Assembly: GCA_039592335.1 (NCBI GenBank)
Contig: JBDHBX010000018.1
Location: 1 to 64,000, forward strand
From: WVYX01 sp039592335
GTDB lineage: Bacteria > Gemmatimonadota > Gemmatimonadetes > Gemmatimonadales > GWC2-71-9
Reading direction: 5' to 3'
DNA: 64,000 nt
In this document: positions 57,257 to 64,000 of the stretch, in pieces
How positions within the stretch are numbered: position 1 is the first letter of the stretch
Layout: each line of letters opens with the position of its first letter
Program-made: the position numbers and the translations under genes
Notes under the pieces: generated by a model
The model's database searches: none
Seen by the model: only the letters and a program-made list of their open reading frames with translations
Told to the model about the DNA's origin: nothing

Positions 57257-58698
57257 GAGCGAACTAAATTGCGTCCTTCGTGCTTGGCGCGATAGAGGGC
57301 CTCGTCCGCGAGGGCGATGAAGCCCTCAGGATCAATCTCCTCACCCGGGGCGACACTCGCCACCCCGATCGACACGGTGGCCCTCAGGGGATCGCCCGTC
57401 TCGGCAAATTCCTCTTCGGCGATCCGTTCCCGGATCCGCTCGGCGAACGTGAGGGCGCCATCGAGCTGCGTGACGGGCAGCAGGATGACGAACTCCTCAC
57501 CCCCGTAGCGGGCGACCGAGTCCACCGTCCGGACCTCCCGTCGCAGCAGGTCGCCCACCTTGCGCAACACCGCATCTCCCGCCAGGTGGCCGCGTGTATC
57601 GTTGACCTGCTTGAAGCGATCCAAATCGATCATGAGGATGCTGAGCGACGGCTCGTAACGCTGCATGCGCTTGAGCTCCACCGAGAGCTCCTCCATGAGC
57701 GCGCGTCGGTTGAGGCAGCCGGTGAGGGGATCGGTGATCGCCAGCGCTTGATACCGCTCGCTGTCCGACACCGCCGTTTGCAGGGCGTAGGCCTTCTCGA
57801 TGGCGCTTACGGCGGTGCGCACCACGTTCGAGGCGAACTCCAGGTCTTGGGAGGTGAGCGCCGTGGCGTTGCCCGCGTTCCGCAGGAAGAACACACCCGA
57901 TTGTTCCTCACGCAGCCCGAATGGGATGGCGATCACGCTGCGGACCGTGACGGTCACCCCTTCGTGCCCCCACTTCTCCCGAACCAGGTCGTACAGCGGA
58001 TCGGTGGCCACGTCGGTCACGAGGACGGGGCGGTTCGTCTCCAGGGCCTTCTGGATCTCCGGGTAGCGATCCAGGTGGATGTCCAGGTTGCGGAGCATCG
58101 GGTTCTCGGATGCGACCACGACCTTGCCGACCTTGTCGTCGCGCTTGGCCAGCACCATGGAGCACTTGGTCACGTTGAGGACGTTGGCCACACGTCTGGT
58201 GAGCACGTGATAGATGTCGTCGGGCGCGAGCGCGTCCGTGACCTCGTGCAGGATGTCCACCATTTCGGCCCTGATCGCTGCTTCCTCGGCACGTTGGGCC
58301 GCCTCGCGGCGCGCGGCCTGCAGCGCCTCCCCCTGCCGCAGCTGCGCCTCTACCCGAGCGGTGAGCTCCTTGACCCGGAACGGCTTGGCGATAAAGTCCG
58401 CCGCCCCGAGACCGAGGGAGCGGACTGTGGCCTCCTCCGGCGCCATCGACGAGATCATCAGCACAGGCAGGTCCCGCCACCGCTCGTCATCCTTCACCTG
58501 CTGCAGCAGCTGTAGCCCGTCTACCTTCGGCATCATGATGTCCAGCATCAGCAGGTCGGGGCGCTCTTCGTCGAGCAGGCGCTTGAGGTCCTGGCCGTCG
58601 GGGACGGCCACGACATCGTAGCCCTTGTCCTTCAGGATCATAGAGAGGGCTTCGAGCAGGGTCCGATCGTCATCGGCGACCAGAATCTTGGCCGGCAT
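57253..58698 (-). CDS. REC-GAF-GGDEF diguanylate cyclase
   Basis: This 481-residue response regulator has a receiver (KILVADDDRTLLEAL, phosphoacceptor in LLMLDIMMPKVDG, Lys in FIAKPFRVKEL). A coiled-coil linker, a GAF domain (about 150-310) and a C-terminal GGDEF domain follow. The GGDEF signature reads YGGEEFVILLP, and ITDPLTGCLNRRALMEEL opens the domain. It makes cyclic di-GMP when phosphorylated. No EAL domain is present. It is coupled to the zinc-ribbon kinase by overlap. Confidence 0.94.
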   Translation of the reverse strand: MPAKILVADDDRTLLEALSMILKDKGYDVVAVPDGQDLKRLLDEERPDLLMLDIMMPKVDGLQLLQQVKDDERWRDLPVLMISSMAPEEATVRSLGLGAADFIAKPFRVKELTARVEAQLRQGEALQAARREAAQRAEEAAIRAEMVDILHEVTDALAPDDIYHVLTRRVANVLNVTKCSMVLAKRDDKVGKVVVASENPMLRNLDIHLDRYPEIQKALETNRPVLVTDVATDPLYDLVREKWGHEGVTVTVRSVIAIPFGLREEQSGVFFLRNAGNATALTSQDLEFASNVVRTAVSAIEKAYALQTAVSDSERYQALAITDPLTGCLNRRALMEELSVELKRMQRYEPSLSILMIDLDRFKQVNDTRGHLAGDAVLRKVGDLLRREVRTVDSVARYGGEEFVILLPVTQLDGALTFAERIRERIAEEEFAETGDPLRATVSIGVASVAPGEEIDPEGFIALADEALYRAKHEGRNLVRS

Positions 58699-58713
58699 GG
58701 CAGGTGAGGGGCG

Positions 58714-59658
58714 CTACGATCGTGCGAGCGCGGCCACGGTCTCCGAATCGACGTTGCCGCCACTCACCACAAGCACGCACGGCCCCTCCGGCTGCAAGGC
58801 GCCGGCGCGGAGGGCTGCCGTGGTCGCGGCACCCGACGGTTCCACCGTCATCTCCTGGTCGGTGTTGAGCCAGACCGTGGCTTCGGCGATGGCGCGGTCC
58901 GAGACGGTCACCGCGTCCACCAGGCCCTTCAGGTGGCGGAAGGTCAATGTACCCACCGAAAGTGGAAGCAATCCATCGGCAATGCTGGCGGTCTTCTCGA
59001 GCCGCACGGGTTGGCCGGCGGCGAGAGCGGCGCCGAGGCAGGCGCCGCCCTCCGGCTCCACACCCGTCACCCGTGCCTCGGGGTGCAGCGCCTTCACCGC
59101 CGTCGTGATACCGGCAATAAGCCCACCGCCCCCCACCGGGACAGCGACGTGCGTCACATCGGGCAGGTCCTCGAGAATCTCCAATCCCACGGTGCCCTGC
59201 CCGGCGATGATGTGCGGGTGATCGTAGGGGGGAATGGCCGCCAAGCCTTCCTGCTCGGCGATCTCCATGGCGCGCTCGAAGCGGTCTTCCGACGTGGTCC
59301 CGGCGAACTGGACCTCGCCGCCCCAACGCATCACACCGTCAATCTTGGTGGCGGGCGCGGTTTCCGGCATCACCACCAGGGCCCGCACACCGACCCGCTG
59401 GGCAGCGAACGCCACGGCCTGGCCGTGATTGCCGCTGGAATAGGTGATGACCCCTCGGGCGCGGGTCTCCTCGGGGAGTCGGCGCACGAAGGTCCACGCG
59501 CCACGCAGCTTGAAGGCGCCAGTGGGCTGTTCACTCTCGAGCTTCAGATACACGGGAACGCCCGCGTGGTCCGAGAGCGCAGGGAGCCGCACCAGCGAGG
59601 TGCGTACCGCGACTCCGGCGATCCCGCGGGCGGCCTCGCGGATGTCCTCGAGGGACAC
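58714..59658 (-). CDS. threonine dehydratase-like PLP enzyme
   Basis: This 314-residue fold-type II PLP enzyme of the threonine/serine dehydratase family has the Schiff-base Lys in EQPTGAFKLRGAWTF and a SSGNHGQAVAFAA substrate loop. The PLP-phosphate loop is VAVPVGGGGLIAGI, and a SGGNVD end completes the site. There is no regulatory ACT domain, so it resembles the short catabolic form that converts Thr to 2-oxobutyrate or Ser to pyruvate; serine racemase is possible. The GTG start at 59658 matches the family's N-terminus. Confidence 0.9.
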   Translation of the reverse strand: MSLEDIREAARGIAGVAVRTSLVRLPALSDHAGVPVYLKLESEQPTGAFKLRGAWTFVRRLPEETRARGVITYSSGNHGQAVAFAAQRVGVRALVVMPETAPATKIDGVMRWGGEVQFAGTTSEDRFERAMEIAEQEGLAAIPPYDHPHIIAGQGTVGLEILEDLPDVTHVAVPVGGGGLIAGITTAVKALHPEARVTGVEPEGGACLGAALAAGQPVRLEKTASIADGLLPLSVGTLTFRHLKGLVDAVTVSDRAIAEATVWLNTDQEMTVEPSGAATTAALRAGALQPEGPCVLVVSGGNVDSETVAALARS

Positions 59659-59678
59659 CGGGCTGTCGGCGTCCCGGC

Positions 59679-62177
59679 TTACAGCTTCATCTCCCGTTGG
59701 TCGCGGCCCTGCGCTACCACTTCGGTGGCCACCTCACCAGCCTCGTCGTCCTCCTCCACCACACGGGCCACGTCCATCACGGTGTCGCCGGCGTCGAGGT
59801 TCATGACCTTCACCCCCTGGGTGTTGCGTCCGCTGATGCGGATCCCCTCGACGGGCACGCGGATGATCACACCGTGGCGCGTCACGATCATGAGCTCGTC
59901 GCCGGGGAGCACCTCCTTGAGCGCCACCACGTCGCCGGTCTTCCCGGTCCGTTTGAGGGTGATGATACCCTTCCCCCCGCGCTTCTGAACCCGGTAGTCG
60001 CCCAGCGGAGAGCGCTTGCCCAACCCCCTCTCGGCCACGACCAGCAGCGTGGCCTCGCGCCGCACCACCACCATGCCGATAACCCGGTCGTCCTTCGCGA
60101 GCATGATGCCGCGTACGCCTGCCGTACCCCGGCCCATCTTGCGCGTGTCCTTCTCACTGAACCGGATGCTCATCCCGTGCCGCGTGGCGAGCACGATGTC
60201 GTTGGCACCGGTAGTGAGGGCCACCTCGATGAGCTCGTCCCCTGGCTCGAGGTTGATCGCGTTGATCCCCGTCGAGCGCGGGTTGCCGTACGCCGAGAGG
60301 ACGGTCTTCTTCACCATCCCATTCGCGGTGGCGAACATCAGGTACTGGTCGTCGCTGAACTCCCGCACCGACACGAACGCGGTGATGCGCTCGCCCGACG
60401 CGACTTTGATCAAGTTCACGATCGGCTTGCCGCGTGCCGCGCGGCCGCCTTGCGGGATGTCGTACACCTTGAGCCAGTAGACCCGGCCGGCGTCGGTGAA
60501 GAACAGCACGTAGTCGTGGGTCGAGGCGATGATCAGGTGCTCCACCCAGTCGTCCTCTTTCGTACCCATCCCGTTGAGGCCGCGGCCACCGCGCCGCTGC
60601 CGCCGGTACGTCGTCACCGGGATGCGCTTGATGTAGCCCGAGTGGGAAATGGTGACCACCATGTCCTCCTCGGCAATGAGGTCCTCGATCGAGAAGTCTC
60701 CCTGGTCGGCCACGATCTCGGTCCGTCGGTGATCGCCGAATTTCTCCACCAGGTGGTCCAGTTCCTTCTTGATGAGGGTCATGCGCTTGGCCTTGGACGC
60801 CAGGATGCCCTTGAGCTTCTTGATGAGGCTGCGGATCTCCGTCAACTCCTCTTCGAGCTTGCCGATCTCCAGCGCCGTGAGCCGGGCGAGGCGCATGTTG
60901 AGGATGGCCTCACTCTGCTTCTCGGAGAGTTCAAACCGCTCTCGCAGTGCCGTGTCGGCCGAGGGCACGTCCTTCGCCTTGCGGATGATCCGCACGACCT
61001 CGTCGATGTTGTCGACGGCGACCTTGAGCCCCTCCAGGATGTGCTCCCGGGCCTCGGCCTGCTCCAACTCGTGCTTGGTGCGCCGGGTGACCACCTCGTG
61101 CCGGTGATCGATGAAGTGTTGCAGGATCTCCTTGAGGTTCAGGACCCGCGGCTGACCGTTCACCAGCGCCAGCATGATGGCGCCGAAGGTGGTCTGCATC
61201 TGGGTGTGCTTGTACAGCTGGTTCAGCACCACGGTCGCGTTGGCGTCCCGCTTGAGCCCCACCACGACGCGCATGCCGTCGCGGTCCGACTCGTCCCGCA
61301 GGTCCGAGACGTCGGTGATCCTCTTCTGCCGCACGAGGTCGGCAATCTGCTCGATGAGTCGGGATTTGTTGACCTGGAACGGGATCTCGGTGACGACGAT
61401 CTGCTCCTTGCCCGACTTCTTCTCTTCGACGATGGCCCGCGCGCGCATCGCGATGCGGCCGCGTCCCGTCTCGTAGCACTCGGCGATGCCATCCTTGCCG
61501 TAGATGAACCCGCCCGTGGGGAAGTCCGGCCCGGGAACGTGCTCCCGCAAGTCGGCGATCTCGCACTCGGGATCGTCGATGAGATGCTTCACCGCTCCCG
61601 TCACCTCCGCGAGGTTGTGCGGAGGGATGTTGGTCGCCATACCCACGGCGATTCCGGAGGAGCCGTTGATCAGCAGGTTCGGGAGTCTCGACGGGAGCAC
61701 GGTCGGCTCTTCGAGCCGATCGTCGAAGTTGGGGATGAAGTCGACGGTGCTCTTGTCGATGTCGTCCAACATCGCCACGGCCAGCGGGGTGAGCCGCGCT
61801 TCGGTGTAGCGATACGCCGCGGCACGATCGCCATCCACCGAGCCGAAGTTCCCCTGCCCATCCACCAGCGGGTAGCGCAGCGAGAAGTCCTGCACCATGC
61901 GGACCAGCGAATCGTACACCGCCATGTCGCCGTGCGGATGGTACTTGCCGAGCACGTCTCCCACCACGGTCGCACTCTTCTTGTAGGGCCGACCTGGCTG
62001 AAGCCCCTGCTCGTTCATGGCGTGGAGAATGCGGCGGTGCACCGGCTTGAGTCCGTCGCGCGCATCCGGGAGGGCGCGCTGGACGATGACGCTCATCGAG
62101 TAGTCGATGAACGACTCCTTCATCTCGTCTTCGATGAGACGAGGCAGAATGCGTTCGCGCTGATTCGGGGCTGTCAT
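59679..62177 (-). CDS. gyrA: DNA gyrase subunit A
   Basis: This 832-residue type II topoisomerase subunit cuts and passes DNA. The catalytic Tyr is in AAAYRYTEARLT (near residue 124). The winged-helix quinolone-binding region reads GKYHPHGDMAVYD, with Met85 where E. coli has Ser83. The C-terminal beta-pinwheel contains the GyrA box as QRRGGRG. The length is standard. No gyrB is adjacent. Its start is 44 bases from an AT-rich leader before a small gene on the other strand. Confidence 0.97.
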   Translation of the reverse strand: MTAPNQRERILPRLIEDEMKESFIDYSMSVIVQRALPDARDGLKPVHRRILHAMNEQGLQPGRPYKKSATVVGDVLGKYHPHGDMAVYDSLVRMVQDFSLRYPLVDGQGNFGSVDGDRAAAYRYTEARLTPLAVAMLDDIDKSTVDFIPNFDDRLEEPTVLPSRLPNLLINGSSGIAVGMATNIPPHNLAEVTGAVKHLIDDPECEIADLREHVPGPDFPTGGFIYGKDGIAECYETGRGRIAMRARAIVEEKKSGKEQIVVTEIPFQVNKSRLIEQIADLVRQKRITDVSDLRDESDRDGMRVVVGLKRDANATVVLNQLYKHTQMQTTFGAIMLALVNGQPRVLNLKEILQHFIDHRHEVVTRRTKHELEQAEAREHILEGLKVAVDNIDEVVRIIRKAKDVPSADTALRERFELSEKQSEAILNMRLARLTALEIGKLEEELTEIRSLIKKLKGILASKAKRMTLIKKELDHLVEKFGDHRRTEIVADQGDFSIEDLIAEEDMVVTISHSGYIKRIPVTTYRRQRRGGRGLNGMGTKEDDWVEHLIIASTHDYVLFFTDAGRVYWLKVYDIPQGGRAARGKPIVNLIKVASGERITAFVSVREFSDDQYLMFATANGMVKKTVLSAYGNPRSTGINAINLEPGDELIEVALTTGANDIVLATRHGMSIRFSEKDTRKMGRGTAGVRGIMLAKDDRVIGMVVVRREATLLVVAERGLGKRSPLGDYRVQKRGGKGIITLKRTGKTGDVVALKEVLPGDELMIVTRHGVIIRVPVEGIRISGRNTQGVKVMNLDAGDTVMDVARVVEEDDEAGEVATEVVAQGRDQREMKL

Positions 62178-62421
62178 GATGTCCTGTGCTGGGATACGAA
62201 AACGGGGCCGCAGGCGACCCCGGAAGAGGTCCTAGCAATATACCGAATCCGGGAGGCGAAATCAACGCCGGCTCAGAACGTTAAACCCTTGTCCCACAAC
62301 ACCTTAGACGATGGCGCAACGCTCCCGTGCCAACGCGCATCTAAGGTGTATGAGGGGAGCGGATTGGGACATGCGAATCCCGGGCTTCCGCCCTGCGTAG
62401 TGATGTATGAAGGAGGGAGCG

Positions 62422-62655
62422 ATGGCACAGGCAGCTGCAATATCACGCTGGGGGATCACCGGAGCGCGCTCGGTCCTGCCGGCACGGGCCGTCCGGGAGC
62501 GGTGGGTGCCCTGCGGAGCCAGGACGGTGCGGACGCGGCGAGGCATGGCCCTGTTCGATGAGGATGGACGGTTCGTCGGAAGGGTCGATGGGCCCACGGG
62601 CGCGCCGGCGTTCGGGCCGGGCGCCCGATCAATGCTGCTGCGGCGCTGGGAGTGA
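62422..62655 (+). CDS. small hypothetical protein
   Basis: This 77-residue protein starts with ATG after a clear AAGGAGGGAGCG ribosome site. It has a basic N-terminal half (SVLPARAVRERWVPCGARTVRTRR) and a C-terminal GMALFDEDGRFVGRVDGP followed by GARSMLLRR. I know no family. The good ribosome site supports translation. Confidence 0.6.
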   Translation: MAQAAAISRWGITGARSVLPARAVRERWVPCGARTVRTRRGMALFDEDGRFVGRVDGPTGAPAFGPGARSMLLRRWE

Positions 62656-62687
62656 GACCGACCGTCACCCCGGCGCCATTTCACATT

Positions 62688-63737
62688 TCAGGGTAACTCC
62701 ACCACAATCTTCCCCATCTGTCCACCCTGCTCCAACCGGTGCATTGCGTCCACAGCCTCATCCAATGGGAACGTCGAGTCGATCAGCGGCCGCAGCTTGC
62801 CCTGACCGAGCAGACGGACGACCTGTTGGTAGTCCGCTCGACTCCCCATCGTGGATCCCATGACCGTCCACTGGTGCCAGAAGAGGCGACGCACGTCGAT
62901 CGAAGCGCTGGGCCCAGTGGTTGCGCCACAGGTAACGAGCCGCCCGCCCCGCCCGAGCACGCGGAGAGACTGCTCCCAGGTCGCCTCGCCCACGTTCTCC
63001 ACCACTACGTCCACTCCGCGCTTCCCAGTGAGTGCACGCACCTCGGTCACGACGTTTTGGGAGGAATGGTTCACGGTGGCGTCCGCGCCCAGCTCCCGAG
63101 CGCCGGCGAGCTTCTGGTCGCTGGACGACGTCGCGATCACGTACGCCCCCGCCAGCTTAGCAATGCGGAGGGCCGTCGAGGACACCCCACCACCGATCCC
63201 CCAGATGAGCACGCGCTCCCCGGCGCGGAGCTGCGCCCGCGTCATGAGCATGCGCCACGCGGTGAGCGACACGAGGGAGAAGGCGGCAGCTTCGGCCCAG
63301 GTGAGCTCCCCGTCCGGGGGGGTGGGCACCAGCGCGAGATTCTGCTGCGGCACCACGACGTACTCGGCGAGCGTCCCGGGCAGATGCTCACCCAGGAGCC
63401 CGTACTCCTCACACAGCGAGTGCTCGCCTGCGAGGCAGTATTCGCAGCGGTAACAGGAGATCCCGGGATTGAACATGACGCGGTCGCCCGGTTCGAATCC
63501 ACGGACCTCGGACCCGACCGCCTCGACCTCCCCTGCGCCGTCGGCTCCCACGACATGGGGAAACGTCAGGGAGAGGCCGGGAAGCCCCCGCACCGTCCAC
63601 AGGTCCAGGTGGTTGAGGGCCGCGGCCCGGAGCCGGATGAGCACCCCGTGGTCACTCCGGACCTCCGGCCGGGGGACGTCGGCCACCTCGAGCTGCGACA
63701 GATCTCCGTGCCCCCGCAAGACGAGTGCTTTCATCAT
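62688..63737 (-). CDS. zinc-binding MDR-family alcohol dehydrogenase
   Basis: This 349-residue medium-chain dehydrogenase has an N-terminal catalytic domain (LRAAALNHLDLWTVRG, VVGADGAGEVEAVGSEV, GDRVMFNPGISCYRCEYCLAGEHSLC). The last segment carries the four Cys of the structural zinc lobe. The cofactor domain has WGIGGGVSSTALRIAKLAG and GADATVNHSSQ. The catalytic zinc Cys of classical enzymes is replaced by Asn in LNHLDLW, so it may be a quinone-reductase-like oxidoreductase using NADP(H). Confidence 0.9.
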   Translation of the reverse strand: MMKALVLRGHGDLSQLEVADVPRPEVRSDHGVLIRLRAAALNHLDLWTVRGLPGLSLTFPHVVGADGAGEVEAVGSEVRGFEPGDRVMFNPGISCYRCEYCLAGEHSLCEEYGLLGEHLPGTLAEYVVVPQQNLALVPTPPDGELTWAEAAAFSLVSLTAWRMLMTRAQLRAGERVLIWGIGGGVSSTALRIAKLAGAYVIATSSSDQKLAGARELGADATVNHSSQNVVTEVRALTGKRGVDVVVENVGEATWEQSLRVLGRGGRLVTCGATTGPSASIDVRRLFWHQWTVMGSTMGSRADYQQVVRLLGQGKLRPLIDSTFPLDEAVDAMHRLEQGGQMGKIVVELP

Positions 63738-63782
63738 CCTCGTGGGTTGTGGGAGCCGGGCGGTGCGAAGCCGCCCGCCAGC

Positions 63783-64000
63783 TCAGCGTCGGAACGCCGG
63801 GGTGAACTGCAGCTCCCGCTCCGAGACCCGGGACACCTCGACCGGCGCGCCCTCGCCGACGGGCAGCAGGACCAGCCGCTGGGCCCCCGTTGTCTCACCG
63901 GGAATCCCCACGATCGCCGCCAGCAGGACGCCGGCAGGCGAGACCGCAAACTGCACGACCGCGTACTGCGGCCCGGTGAGTGAGGTGGCCTCACCCGAGG
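63783..64000 (-). CDS. C-terminal part of an unidentified protein (runs off the window)
   Basis: An open frame enters from the right edge and stops with TGA at 63783-63785. It encodes about 72 residues with strand-rich text (QYAVVQFAVSPAGVLLAAIVG, AQRLVLLPVGEG, ELQFTPAFRR) that could be the end of a beta-propeller or similar extracytoplasmic domain. The N-terminal part is outside the window. It lies 45 bases upstream of the MDR dehydrogenase gene in the same direction. Confidence 0.6.
   Translation of the reverse strand, partial: SGEATSLTGPQYAVVQFAVSPAGVLLAAIVGIPGETTGAQRLVLLPVGEGAPVEVSRVSERELQFTPAFRR

Noticed and set aside
59697..62561. Long open frame of about 950 codons on the plus strand opposite gyrA
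   Set aside because: It is the antisense of a conserved gene in GC-rich DNA; its composition (His/Val/Asp-rich) is typical of a shadow frame, with no ribosome site or family match.
63480..63510. GGTTCGAATCCACGG, resembling a tRNA T-loop
   Set aside because: It lies in frame within the MDR dehydrogenase gene (RGFEPGDRV on the other strand), and no acceptor or anticodon stem surrounds it.

Overview
The window is a high-GC (by eye about 65 percent) bacterial chromosome segment. The gene families point to a soil or sediment lineage of the Gemmatimonadota or a neighbouring phylum. Examples are an SPFH protein paired with a ribbon-helix-helix protein, a PadR regulator with TA-rich operators, an M14 peptidase of about 910 residues, L-lysine 6-transaminase, a Tat-exported asparaginase and many short lipoproteins. 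This assignment is inference from gene content; there is no rRNA gene to confirm it.

Region 1 to about 6.7 kb is an integron cassette array without an integrase in view. Eleven complete or half attC sites, with RYYYAAC and GTTRRRY boxes facing each other, separate ten cassettes that all read rightward. They carry two membrane proteins, a gamma-glutamylcyclotransferase-like protein, a DUF3788 protein, an AhpD-like protein with an in-frame UGA in a C-x-x-U-x-x-H motif, a MerB-like organomercurial lyase fused to a GDCCVxC-type Cys-rich domain, an apparently ORF-less cassette, a BAAT/dienelactone-hydrolase-like esterase and two NTF2/SnoaL-fold proteins. The array ends in a half attC against fragments of two chromosomal genes.

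Region 6.7 to 33.7 kb is accessory: short, tightly packed and often overlapping genes for cupin, VOC, DinB, ABM and DUF proteins, small membrane proteins and lipoproteins. Several are visibly broken (frameshifts at about 8.75, 25.74 and 29.1 kb, a stop in place of a likely Trp at 7939, and a truncated porin at 33.1 kb). It includes a trifunctional kinase/M23/class-III aminotransferase, a response regulator with a C-terminal membrane anchor, a DUF411 lipoprotein whose first motif Cys is an in-frame UGA, and an SPFH/ribbon-helix-helix operon behind a palindromic promoter.

Region 33.7 to 64 kb is core-like. It holds an ECF sigma/anti-sigma/PDZ cascade, leuS, a chemoreceptor, serA with a class V aminotransferase (serine synthesis) overlapping a cysteine hydrolase next to nicotinate phosphoribosyltransferase (NAD salvage), a glycosyltransferase, asparaginase plus a beta-barrel protein, lysine 6-transaminase, a thioredoxin-like protein, TetR plus a sodium symporter, dienelactone hydrolase, a 2-oxoacid dehydrogenase E1 alpha subunit, a zinc-ribbon Ser/Thr kinase overlapping a REC-GAF-GGDEF diguanylate cyclase, a threonine dehydratase-like enzyme, gyrA and an MDR alcohol dehydrogenase.

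The main result is that two unrelated genes carry UGA exactly where their families have a motif Cys. In each the homologous sequence continues in frame beyond it, and a hairpin of bacterial SECIS geometry follows (apical loop 19-21 and 22-24 nt after the UGA). I read both as selenoproteins, and one of them sits in a mobile integron cassette.
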